Source: UBA5976 sp037137575
Lineage (GTDB): Bacteria > Actinomycetota > Actinomycetes > S36-B12 > UBA5976
Length of the DNA: 18,472 nt
Direction: 5' to 3'
NCBI GenBank assembly: GCA_037137575.1
Contig: JBAXKB010000021.1
Span: forward strand, 1-18,472
Shown here: positions 7,627-14,253 of the stretch, in pieces
Position numbering within the stretch: the first letter of the stretch is position 1
Layout of the letters: every line of letters begins with the position of its first letter
Position numbers and translations under genes: made by a program
The notes under the pieces: model-generated
Seen by the model: the letters and a program-made list of their open reading frames with translations, nothing else
What the model was told of the DNA's origin: nothing
Databases searched by the model: none

Positions 7627-7655
7627 AAAAACAAAACCCCATAGAAAATTCCATG
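7627..7655 (-). terminator. Weak terminator-like hairpin between tRNA-Glu and leuC
   Basis: On the minus strand CATGGA (7655-7650) pairs with TCTATG (7645-7640), including one G-U pair, around the loop ATTT. It is followed by GGG and the T-rich run TTTTGTTTTT (7636-7627). The stem is short, so it could be a partial terminator for the tRNA transcript or simply T-rich spacer. Confidence 0.3.
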
Positions 7656-7663
7656 AGATTTCG

Positions 7664-7736
7664 TAGCCCCGACGGGATTCGAACCCGCGCTACCGCCTTG
7701 AGAGGGCGGCGTGCTAGGCCACTACACAACGGGGCC
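7664..7736 (-). tRNA. tRNA-Glu (anticodon CTC)
   Basis: A full cloverleaf of 73 bases can be folded by hand. The acceptor GGCCCCG pairs with CGGGGCT (first pair G-U), followed by discriminator A. The D arm begins GTG and closes with CAC. The anticodon stem CCGCC/GGCGG encloses loop CTCTCAA, with anticodon CTC at 7702-7700, reading GAG. The T arm has GGTTCGAATCC. No CCA is encoded, so it must be added enzymatically. It lies 29 bases downstream of tRNA-Gln and about 160 bases downstream of gltX, whose product charges it. This tRNA pair sits at the same position in the mycobacterial locus as I recall it. Confidence 0.95.
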
Positions 7737-7765
7737 CTAGCTAACATCGCCTTACTCACCATGAG

Positions 7766-7837
7766 CTGGGGTACCTGGACTCGAACCAAGACTAACTGAA
7801 CCAGAATCAGTTGGGCTGCCAATTACCCCATACCCCA
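7766..7837 (-). tRNA. tRNA-Gln (anticodon CTG)
   Basis: A 72-base cloverleaf. The acceptor TGGGGTA pairs with TACCCCA, discriminator G, and no CCA is encoded. The anticodon stem ACTGA/TCAGT encloses loop TTCTGGT with anticodon CTG at 7804-7802, reading CAG. The T loop is GGTTCGAGTCC. In most actinobacteria this tRNA is first charged with glutamate by GltX and then amidated by GatCAB; the neighbouring gltX fits this, although gatCAB is not in the window. Transcription probably starts at the promoter-like sequence 7863-7892. Confidence 0.95.
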
Positions 7838-7862
7838 TCGGCTTTGGTCTAGCGACTCCGAA

Positions 7863-7892
7863 AGTCTACCCGACAGTATTGGTAGGTGTGAA
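7863..7892 (-). promoter_or_regulatory. Candidate promoter of the tRNA-Gln/tRNA-Glu unit
   Basis: On the minus strand TTCACA (7892-7887, five of six matches to TTGACA) and TAGACT (7868-7863, a TAnnnT -10) are 18 bases apart. They begin right after the gltX stop codon and end 25 bases before the mature tRNA-Gln. This would give the tRNAs, and perhaps leuC-leuD-pfkB, a transcription start independent of the leuB-gltX operon. Confidence 0.45.
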
Positions 7893-7893
7893 A

Positions 7894-9378
7894 TTAGTCC
7901 TTGACTGCGTGCGCAAGTCGGGAAAGCGAGCGCTCTTTGCCCAAGAGTTCCAAGGACTCAAACAGCGGTGGTGAAACTCGACGTCCAGTTACCGCGACCC
8001 GCACCGGTCCGAAAGCAAACTTTGGTTTTAGTTCCAGGCCATCGATCAAGGCAGTGCGCAATGCTTGCTCAATATTTTCAGTATTCCACTGCTCGATTGA
8101 TTCCAATGCGCCCAGAGCCGCTTGCAATACTGGAGTTGCTTCCTCAGTTAAAACTTTTTGGGCCTCGTCCGGATCAACAGCAAATGCCGGACTGCCAGCC
8201 TGGTCGTAATACAGGAAGCCGAGCATGCCAACGCCTTGGCGCAATGTTTCCATCCGCTCCTGCACGAGTGGAATTGCTAGAGCCAGAGTTGCTAACTGTT
8301 CATCAGTTGGATCGGCTGTAAACACACCAGCTTCTCTCAGGAAAGGAACTAGGCGAACAGCTAAATCTTCAGTGCTTAGCGCTCGCATCCATTCACCATT
8401 GATTGCTGTGCACTTACGTAAATCAAATCGAGCCGGATTTGCATTCACCCGAGCTACATCAAATACTTCTGCCATCTCAGCTTTTGAGAAAAATTCGCGA
8501 TCGCCGCCGAAAGACCAACCAAGAAGTGCAAGATAGTTAATCAGACCTTCAGGTAAATAACCTTCAGTGCGATACATCAACAAGCTAGATTCAGGATCGC
8601 GTTTGGAAAGTTTCTTGTTACCTTCACCCATCACATAAGGCAGATGCCCGTACAGCGGACGAGGGCCTTTTGCTATTCCTAATGCAGAAAGCGCATCAAA
8701 TAGTGCCAGCTGGCGTGGAGTAGAACTCAATAGGTCTTCACCGCGCAAAACATGCGTGATTTCCATCAAAACATCGTCAACAGGATTAACTAATGTGTAC
8801 AGCGGTTCACCAGTAGCGCGCAGAATCACATAGTCAGGTACATGTTCGGCCGCGAAAGTTACCTCACCGCGAACTAAATCGGTCCAGGTGGAATCTGTAT
8901 CAGGCATTCGAAAGCGCACAACAGCGCTGCGGCCATCGCTAAGGTAACCAGCTTTTTGCTCGGCAGTTAAGGAGCGGCATTTACCGTCGTACCCTGGAGT
9001 TTTACTTGCCGCCTTTGCAGCTTCGCGCCGCTCTTCAAGTTCTTCTGGTGAGCAATAGCAGTGATACGCGTAGCCGCCATCAAGAAGCTTCTGGGCAACG
9101 TCTGCATAAATGTCCATGCGCTCTGACTGACGATATGGGCCAAATGGGCCACCTACCTCGGGGCCTTCATCCCAGTCGAGTCCCAGCCAGCGAAGAGAAT
9201 CTAAAAGATCTTTGTACGACTGCTCACTATCTCGGGCAGTATCGGTATCTTCAATCCGAAATACGAAAGTGCCACCGGTATGTCGGGCATAGGCCCAGTT
9301 AAATAGTGCTGTTCTCACCATGCCAACATGCGGATTACCTGTTGGCGAAGGACAGAAACGAACTCTTACGTCTGACAC
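7894..9378 (-). CDS. gltX: Glutamate--tRNA ligase
   Basis: A class I aminoacyl-tRNA synthetase that activates glutamate with ATP and loads it on tRNA-Glu. In organisms without GlnRS the same enzyme also misacylates tRNA-Gln. The HIGH-type motif is SPTGNPHVG (11-19) and the KMSKS-type motif is KLSKR (256-260), followed by DPESS. A Cys pair and a later Cys (107, 109, 134) form the zinc-knuckle region seen in many GluRS. The length of 494 residues is normal, with a helical anticodon-binding C-terminal part. The start is GTG at 9378 with AAGGGAG four bases upstream. It lies 12 bases after the FAH hydrolase gene and directly before tRNA-Gln and tRNA-Glu. Confidence 0.97.
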   Translation of the reverse strand: MSDVRVRFCPSPTGNPHVGMVRTALFNWAYARHTGGTFVFRIEDTDTARDSEQSYKDLLDSLRWLGLDWDEGPEVGGPFGPYRQSERMDIYADVAQKLLDGGYAYHCYCSPEELEERREAAKAASKTPGYDGKCRSLTAEQKAGYLSDGRSAVVRFRMPDTDSTWTDLVRGEVTFAAEHVPDYVILRATGEPLYTLVNPVDDVLMEITHVLRGEDLLSSTPRQLALFDALSALGIAKGPRPLYGHLPYVMGEGNKKLSKRDPESSLLMYRTEGYLPEGLINYLALLGWSFGGDREFFSKAEMAEVFDVARVNANPARFDLRKCTAINGEWMRALSTEDLAVRLVPFLREAGVFTADPTDEQLATLALAIPLVQERMETLRQGVGMLGFLYYDQAGSPAFAVDPDEAQKVLTEEATPVLQAALGALESIEQWNTENIEQALRTALIDGLELKPKFAFGPVRVAVTGRRVSPPLFESLELLGKERSLSRLAHAVKD

Positions 9379-9390
9379 AAAACTCCCTTA

Positions 9391-10158
9391 TTAACTGCGG
9401 GCTACAACAGGATTAGTTAGTGTGCCAATCCCCTGAATCGTCACACTCACACTATCGCCAGCAACCATTGGCCCGACACCAGCGGGCGTGCCTGTCAAAA
9501 TTACATCGCCTGGGATAAGCGTCATGACTTTTGAAATCCAAGAAACCATCTCGTGCACACCACGAATCATTTCTTTAGTGTTACTACTTTGTTTGACTTC
9601 ATCGTTTACTTCGCAAGAAATATTCAATATCGATGGATCAAGTTCAGTTTCAATCCAAGGACCAAGCGGACAAAATGTGTCAAAACTTTTTGCCCGAGTC
9701 CACTGCTTGTCTTTGGCCTGTAAATCACGCGCCGTCACATCGTTGGCACAGGTGTAACCAAAAATTACCTCACCAGCGCGCTCAACTGGCACATCTTTTG
9801 CAACTGCGCCGATAACAACTGCAAGTTCAGCTTCGTAGTGCACATCGTTTGACTGGTCCGGAAGAACAATTGCATCTTCGTCGCCAATGACAGTGGTATT
9901 CGGCTTCAAGAAAATAACTGGTTCGTCGGGAACACTGCTATTCATCTCGGCAGCATGGTCCGCATAATTTTTACCAACGCAAATAATCTTGCTTGGAATT
10001 GTTGGGGCCAAAACTTTTAATTCATCGAGTTCAACTGCAACGCCCACAAATTCAGGGTCTCCCCAAGGCAAACCTCGAAATAAGGCAACCTGAGTTCCTT
10101 CAAGTACTCCATAAACCGGAGTTTCAGTATTTGGGATCATTACTCGAACAAAACGCAT
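9391..10158 (-). CDS. Fumarylacetoacetate hydrolase (FAH) family protein
   Basis: A 255-residue single-domain FAH-fold enzyme. The segment ICVGKNYADHAAEMN (59-73) is the family entry motif. Metal-binding carboxylates are Glu109 and Glu111 in HYEAELAVVIG and Asp140 in CANDVTARDLQ; KSFDTFCPLGPW and LTGTPAGVGP (211-220) complete the active-site pattern. Members cleave C-C bonds of acylpyruvates, decarboxylate oxaloacetate or tautomerise it; the substrate cannot be assigned from motifs. The gene sits between cimA and gltX with 32- and 12-base gaps, so it is co-transcribed. The mycobacterial equivalent next to gltX occupies the same position, so the association is old and may have metabolic meaning. 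Confidence 0.9.
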   Translation of the reverse strand: MRFVRVMIPNTETPVYGVLEGTQVALFRGLPWGDPEFVGVAVELDELKVLAPTIPSKIICVGKNYADHAAEMNSSVPDEPVIFLKPNTTVIGDEDAIVLPDQSNDVHYEAELAVVIGAVAKDVPVERAGEVIFGYTCANDVTARDLQAKDKQWTRAKSFDTFCPLGPWIETELDPSILNISCEVNDEVKQSSNTKEMIRGVHEMVSWISKVMTLIPGDVILTGTPAGVGPMVAGDSVSVTIQGIGTLTNPVVARS

Positions 10159-10190
10159 GCTCTAACCCTATCGGGCAGATGCTTTAAGAA

Positions 10191-11774
10191 TTAGTTGTTG
10201 TGCCCAAGTAATCCGTAGTTAATGGCATCTTCAAGCGCAAGCCACGATGCGGCAATAACGTTTTCGTGCACACCAACAGTGTTCCATCTCTTAATGCCTT
10301 CAGCTGTTTCGATGAGCACCCGAGTAACAGCGCCAGTTCCCTGACCGCCATCCAAAATTCGTACTTTGTAATCGACCAGTTCAAGTGATTCAAGTTCTGG
10401 GAATCGTTGCACTAGAACGGCGCGCAGAGCATTATCGAGAGCGTTAACCGGACCATTTCCCGATCGAGTCTCAGAAATCAGCGACTCACCAAAACGGACG
10501 TTTACCGTTGCATCACTTAGCACTTGCCCATCTTCTTGCTGCTCGGTTACCGCGCGCCAAGACGAAACATCAAACTTGTGGGTACTTTCCCCAGTCAATG
10601 CGCCCTGAAGTAACAACTCAAATGATGCATCGGCGGCTTCAAACGACCAACCCTTTGCCTCAAGTTGTTTTACTTTCTCGACAACTTCGCTGATCGCTTC
10701 AGGATGCTTTGAAAGATCGTAACCAAGTTCGCGACCTTTAAGTTCAATAGATGCGCGGCCAGCCATCTCGGTAACCAAGATGCGCATATCGTTTCCGACA
10801 ACCGCTGCATCGATATGGTTGTAAAGCTCGGCATTAACTTTAAGTGCGCTTGCATGTAAGCCAGCCTTGTGTGCGAATGAGGAAACTCCAACGTATGGCT
10901 GATGTGTATCAGGAGTTAAGTTTGCAATTTCGGCAATGGCATGTGAAACGCGCACCATCTCTTTAAGTGCGCCATCAGGCAACACTGGAAGACCGAGTTT
11001 CAATTCGATGTTGGCAATTACTGAGAAAAGGTCTGCGTTACCTGTGCGCTCGCCGTAACCATTTGCAGTGCACTGAACGTGGGTAACACCTGCTTCAACT
11101 GCTGCGATGCTGTTGGCAATCGCGCAGCCAGTATCGTCTTGGCAATGGATACCCAAACGGCCGCCGGTACGGGCTTTAACATCGGAAACGATTGTGTGAA
11201 TACCGCTTGGCAACATGCCACCATTAGTGTCACAGAGCACTGCAACATCAGCTCCAGCATCAAGCGCTGTTTGAACTGCGGCAACACCATAATCAGCATC
11301 GTGTTTGTAACCATCAAAGAAGTGCTCAAAGTCAACAAATACTCGGCGGCCCAATGATGTCAGATGCGAAACGGTGTCGGCAATCATGGCAAGGTTTTCT
11401 TCGCGCGTGGTCTTCAGAGCTTGTTCAACATGCCAAACATCACTTTTAGCGACCAATGTGATTACTGGTGCCTGTGAATCCACAAGGGCTTTGACCTGTG
11501 GATCCTGGGCCGCACTGATTCCAGGTTTGCGAGTGGCGCCAAAAGCTACGAGTTTTGCGTTCTTTAATTCGACTTCACCAGAGGCCATGCGCGCGAAAAA
11601 TTCGGTGTCTTTGGGCAATGCGCCTGGCCAGCCACCTTCAATAAAGCCGACGCCAAATTCATCAAGCAGTTTGGTGACAGCAATTTTGTCTTCTACTGAA
11701 TACGTGATGCCTTCGCGTTGGGCGCCATCGCGCAATGTGGTGTCGTACACATGAAAGTCATCGGTTAGTGCCAT
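10191..11774 (-). CDS. cimA: (R)-citramalate synthase
   Basis: A 527-residue member of the LeuA/HMGL-like condensing family, of the CimA type (TIGR00977-like), predicted to join pyruvate and acetyl-CoA into (R)-citramalate, the threonine-independent entry to isoleucine. The catalytic block is DTTLRDGAQREGI (11-23) with Arg15 and Asp16. The TIM barrel continues through CDTNGG and TANGYGERTGNADL. In the metal-binding strand the sequence is GIHCQDDTGCA (198-208): the second His of the family's H-x-H is Gln202 here. Residues from about 400 onward form a LeuA-type allosteric dimerisation domain, so feedback by isoleucine is likely. The ATG follows the ilvE stop after one base (TGATATG), indicating coupled translation. 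LeuC, LeuD and LeuB provide the next steps. Confidence 0.92.
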   Translation of the reverse strand: MALTDDFHVYDTTLRDGAQREGITYSVEDKIAVTKLLDEFGVGFIEGGWPGALPKDTEFFARMASGEVELKNAKLVAFGATRKPGISAAQDPQVKALVDSQAPVITLVAKSDVWHVEQALKTTREENLAMIADTVSHLTSLGRRVFVDFEHFFDGYKHDADYGVAAVQTALDAGADVAVLCDTNGGMLPSGIHTIVSDVKARTGGRLGIHCQDDTGCAIANSIAAVEAGVTHVQCTANGYGERTGNADLFSVIANIELKLGLPVLPDGALKEMVRVSHAIAEIANLTPDTHQPYVGVSSFAHKAGLHASALKVNAELYNHIDAAVVGNDMRILVTEMAGRASIELKGRELGYDLSKHPEAISEVVEKVKQLEAKGWSFEAADASFELLLQGALTGESTHKFDVSSWRAVTEQQEDGQVLSDATVNVRFGESLISETRSGNGPVNALDNALRAVLVQRFPELESLELVDYKVRILDGGQGTGAVTRVLIETAEGIKRWNTVGVHENVIAASWLALEDAINYGLLGHNN

Positions 11775-11775
11775 A

Positions 11776-12966
11776 TCAAATCACCCGATGCATCCAGTTA
11801 TGCACATCAGGTGCTGCGCCAGTTTGAATTTCGACAAGAGCTTGACGCAGTTTCATCGTTATTTCTCCTGGCTTCCCATCAGCGATGGTCCAAGAGCCAG
11901 AGTTTTTGCTATCAACGCGACCAACCGGCGTAATTACAGCGGCAGTGCCGCACGCAAATACTTCAGTGATTTCACCTGATGCACAGTCTTCACGCCACTG
12001 TGTAACTGAAATTGTTTCTTCAGATGCAGCAATGCCTAAGTCGCCAGCCAGAGTTAATAATGAGTCACGAGTAACGCCTGGCAATAAAGTGCCAGTGAGT
12101 TTAGGTGTCGCAATCCGGGCATTTTCACCTGATCCGTAAACGAAGAACAGGTTCATCCCGCCCATTTCTTCAACATATTTACGTTCGATTGCATCCAACC
12201 AAACAACTTGATCGCAACCGTTTTCAGCAGCTTCTGCTTGCGCAACCAAACTTGCGGCATAGTTACCTGCGCATTTTGCTTCGCCAGTGCCGCCAGGAGC
12301 CGCGCGCACGAAGTCATCCGAAATCCAAACCGAAACTGGCTTAACACCCTGTGGGAAGTACGCACCCACAGGTGAGGCCATCAATACATATGTGACATGA
12401 GTTGACGGACGCACACCAAGTGCATCTTCTGACCCAAATTCAAGGGGGCGCAAATACAACGACTTTTCAGGTCCTTCAGGTACCCATGCGCTGTCTTGAC
12501 GAACTAATGCCTCGATAGCGCCAATAAATAGGTCGGTAGGAACTGGTGGCAACGCTAAGCGGTAGGAAGAGCGTTGAAACCGCAGCGCATTGGCTTCAGG
12601 GCGAAATACATAGATGCCGCCATCTGCATGTCGATAAGCTTTCAAGCCTTCAAAAATTGATTGTCCATAATGCAGTGCGTTGAGACCTACGCCACCAGCG
12701 TGGGCGGCACTAGAAATTAGCTCTGGCTGCTGCCAACCGCCTTCGGCGGTCCAAATAGCACGCACGATGTTATCGGTGAAATATTTACCAAAACCTGGTT
12801 CGGTCAATTTTTCTGCGCGTTCTTGGGCAGATATAGGGGTTGGATTGGCATGAATAATGATTTGCTCAACGGCGCTTTCACGCTGGCTCGCCGGATATAA
12901 CTGCGCGCCCGAAGCCACCACTGCGGCAGCAGAGACATCTAGGTTTGAGTGAACAGTTTCAGCCAT
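11776..12966 (-). CDS. ilvE: Branched-chain amino acid aminotransferase
   Basis: A PLP-dependent fold-type IV aminotransferase that converts the 2-oxo acids of leucine, isoleucine and valine to the amino acids using glutamate. The Schiff-base lysine is Lys231 in GGTGEAKCAGNYAAS. YRHADGGIYVFRPEANALRF (111-130) and VEEMGGMNLFFVYG (255-268) are conserved active-site and PLP-phosphate blocks. The 396-residue length exceeds the usual ~365 of actinobacterial homologues: about 30 extra residues precede HANPTPISAQERAEKL. ATG at 12966 lacks a good Shine-Dalgarno; GTG codons at residues 16-17 are alternatives but have none either. It lies 19 bases after leuB and one base before cimA, inside the branched-chain operon. 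Confidence 0.95.
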   Translation of the reverse strand: MAETVHSNLDVSAAAVVASGAQLYPASQRESAVEQIIIHANPTPISAQERAEKLTEPGFGKYFTDNIVRAIWTAEGGWQQPELISSAAHAGGVGLNALHYGQSIFEGLKAYRHADGGIYVFRPEANALRFQRSSYRLALPPVPTDLFIGAIEALVRQDSAWVPEGPEKSLYLRPLEFGSEDALGVRPSTHVTYVLMASPVGAYFPQGVKPVSVWISDDFVRAAPGGTGEAKCAGNYAASLVAQAEAAENGCDQVVWLDAIERKYVEEMGGMNLFFVYGSGENARIATPKLTGTLLPGVTRDSLLTLAGDLGIAASEETISVTQWREDCASGEITEVFACGTAAVITPVGRVDSKNSGSWTIADGKPGEITMKLRQALVEIQTGAAPDVHNWMHRVI

Positions 12967-12985
12967 AAGTACACGCTACCTGTTT

Positions 12986-14029
12986 TTAGGCAGTCACGGC
13001 AGTGGCTAATGCATCGCCAATTTGGCTGGTACTGCGGGTTCCACTGCGAGTTGCAAGGTCAGCGGCCACTGCAGCTTCTACCTTTTGCGCCGCTTCAGTC
13101 TCACCAATGTGGTCAAGCAACATTGCAACACTCAATACAGTCGCGGTTGGATCTGCTTTCCCTTGGCCTGCGATATCAGGTGCACTGCCATGAACCGGCT
13201 CAAACATGCTTGGGTTTGTGCGACTTGGATCAATGTTGCCACTGGCCGCCAAACCAATACCGCCAGCAATTGCTGCGCCAATGTCGGTGATGATATCGCC
13301 GAACAAGTTATCGGTTACCACAACATCGAAACGTTCTGGCTGAGTCAGGAAGAACATGCTTGCTGCGTCCACATGGCAGTAGTCGGTTTCAATATTCGGA
13401 AATTCTTTTGCCACATCATTGAATGTGCGCTGCCACAAGTCGCCGCCATAGACCAAAACATTCGTCTTGTGAACCAGCGTGACTTTGCCGCGACGTTTGC
13501 CAGCGCGAGCGAATGCATCACGAATAATGCGTTCAGCACCAAAACGAGTATTAATACTCACTTCGGTGGCAACCTCATGAGCCGTGTTCTTGCGAAGTGA
13601 GCCACCGGCACCTACGTATGGACCTTCGGTGCCTTCACGGCAAACTATGAAGTCAATATCTTTCGGACCTTTGCCCGCCAGTGGAGATTCAACCCCAGCA
13701 AAGAGTTTCACTGGGCGAAGATTCACGTGATGATCTAGCAAGAATCGAAGTGGCAGAAGAACTCCGCGCTCAAGCACACCAGGTGGCACAGACGGATCGC
13801 CAATTGCGCCCAACAAGATCGCGTCGTGAGTCTTTAGTTCTGCAACCACGCTGTCCGGCAGCGTTTCGCCGGTGGCGTTGTATCGGCGAGCCCCTAGGTC
13901 GTATTCGACCTTCGTGATGGACAATCCAGTCTGAGATGCCACAGCTTCAAGGACTTTGAGCCCTTGTGCCACTACCTCGGTACCAATACCGTCGCCGGGA
14001 ATTACTGCAAGTTTGATTTCGCGTGCCAT
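12986..14029 (-). CDS. leuB: 3-isopropylmalate dehydrogenase
   Basis: LeuB oxidises and decarboxylates 3-isopropylmalate to 2-oxoisocaproate with NAD+, and 3-methylmalate to 2-oxobutyrate on the citramalate route. The 347-residue protein is the shorter actinobacterial type. Visible motifs are the N-terminal IPGDGIGTEV (9-18), the metal-binding segment VTDNLFGDIITDIGAAIAGG with conserved Asp residues, and the NAD-binding EPVHGSAPDIAGQGKADP. It is the first gene of the minus-strand branched-chain operon and is divergent from leuA. The ATG at 14029 has GAAGG only one base away, but TAACCT (TAnnnT) seven bases upstream, so a leaderless transcript is possible. Confidence 0.97.
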   Translation of the reverse strand: MAREIKLAVIPGDGIGTEVVAQGLKVLEAVASQTGLSITKVEYDLGARRYNATGETLPDSVVAELKTHDAILLGAIGDPSVPPGVLERGVLLPLRFLLDHHVNLRPVKLFAGVESPLAGKGPKDIDFIVCREGTEGPYVGAGGSLRKNTAHEVATEVSINTRFGAERIIRDAFARAGKRRGKVTLVHKTNVLVYGGDLWQRTFNDVAKEFPNIETDYCHVDAASMFFLTQPERFDVVVTDNLFGDIITDIGAAIAGGIGLAASGNIDPSRTNPSMFEPVHGSAPDIAGQGKADPTATVLSVAMLLDHIGETEAAQKVEAAVAADLATRSGTRSTSQIGDALATAVTA

Positions 14030-14036
14030 GCCTTCA

Positions 14037-14042
14037 AGGTTA
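14037..14042 (-). promoter_or_regulatory. Candidate -10 box of leuB (leaderless arrangement)
   Basis: On the minus strand TAACCT fits the actinobacterial -10 pattern TAnnnT. It lies seven bases before the leuB ATG, the spacing expected if transcription starts at the A of the start codon. No good -35 is visible. This is weak evidence alone, but the same spacing recurs before the leuA leader peptide. Confidence 0.3.
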
Positions 14043-14116
14043 TCGGGGTAACGCCAGAACTAAAAAACCGCACCATGCTTGAAAGCTGGCACTTTTTGCA
14101 AACCTAAAATTGCTGA

Positions 14117-14122
14117 TACTCT
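14117..14122 (+). promoter_or_regulatory. Candidate -10 box of the leuA leader transcript
   Basis: TACTCT fits TAnnnT and lies seven bases before the ATG of the leader peptide (14130). No Shine-Dalgarno precedes that ATG. The two facts together suggest that transcription starts at the ATG and the leader is translated as a leaderless message. The overlapping GATACT (14115-14120) matches the sigma-70 box in four of six positions. The -35 region is only T-rich. Confidence 0.45.
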
Positions 14123-14129
14123 TAACGCA

Positions 14130-14171
14130 ATGTACGTGAGCCTGCTCCTTCGCAGCCGCGACGAGGCCTAA
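14130..14171 (+). CDS. leuA leader peptide (attenuator ORF)
   Basis: A 13-codon ORF encoding MYVSLLLRSRDEA. Codons 5-7 are three consecutive leucine codons (CTG, CTC, CTT, 14142-14150), and the ORF lies upstream of leuA, whose product commits carbon to leucine. Codons 10-12 lie within the 5' arm of an intrinsic terminator and the stop codon lies in its loop. This is the arrangement of a ribosome-mediated leucine attenuator: scarce Leu-tRNA stalls the ribosome on the Leu codons and alters folding of the RNA beyond them. The product itself has no expected function. There is no Shine-Dalgarno, but a TAnnnT box is correctly placed for a leaderless start. GTG at codon 3 is an alternative start. 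Confidence 0.8.
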   Translation: MYVSLLLRSRDEA

Positions 14172-14197
14172 GTCGGTCTACTCGTCGCGGAGTTTTT
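14156..14197 (+). terminator. Intrinsic terminator of the leuA attenuator
   Basis: CCGCGACGAG (14156-14165) and CTCGTCGCGG (14181-14190) form a perfect 10-bp G+C-rich stem. GCC (14166-14168) can add three pairs with GGT (14175-14177) inside the loop. After AG comes a run of five T (14193-14197). The leuA start codon is 56 bases further on. A smaller alternative hairpin (14147-14166, core TCGC/GCGA) uses part of the same 5' arm and could compete with it. The position inside the leader ORF makes the terminator sensitive to where the ribosome stands. Confidence 0.85.
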
Positions 14198-14253
14198 GTT
14201 GTGCCGAGCCTTTGTCCCTTTAAAACTCACTACATTCATCTGGAGAACCGAAC

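Noticed and set aside
7625..7822. 65-residue minus-strand open frame
   Set aside because: It lies across both tRNA genes and the tRNA-leuC gap; the tRNAs fold fully and explain the sequence.
9391..10158. Aromatic-compound degradation gene
   Set aside because: No other catabolic genes are nearby and the operon context is amino acid synthesis and tRNA charging, so a specific degradative name is not supported.
13022..13600. 192-residue plus-strand open frame
   Set aside because: Fully antisense to leuB, with Cys-rich low-plausibility translation and no ribosome-binding site; a shadow of leuB codon use.
14147..14166. Small hairpin as the true antiterminator of the leuA leader
   Set aside because: It uses the third Leu codon and would be covered by a stalled ribosome, so it does not behave as a classical antiterminator; kept only as a possible competitor in the attenuator entry.
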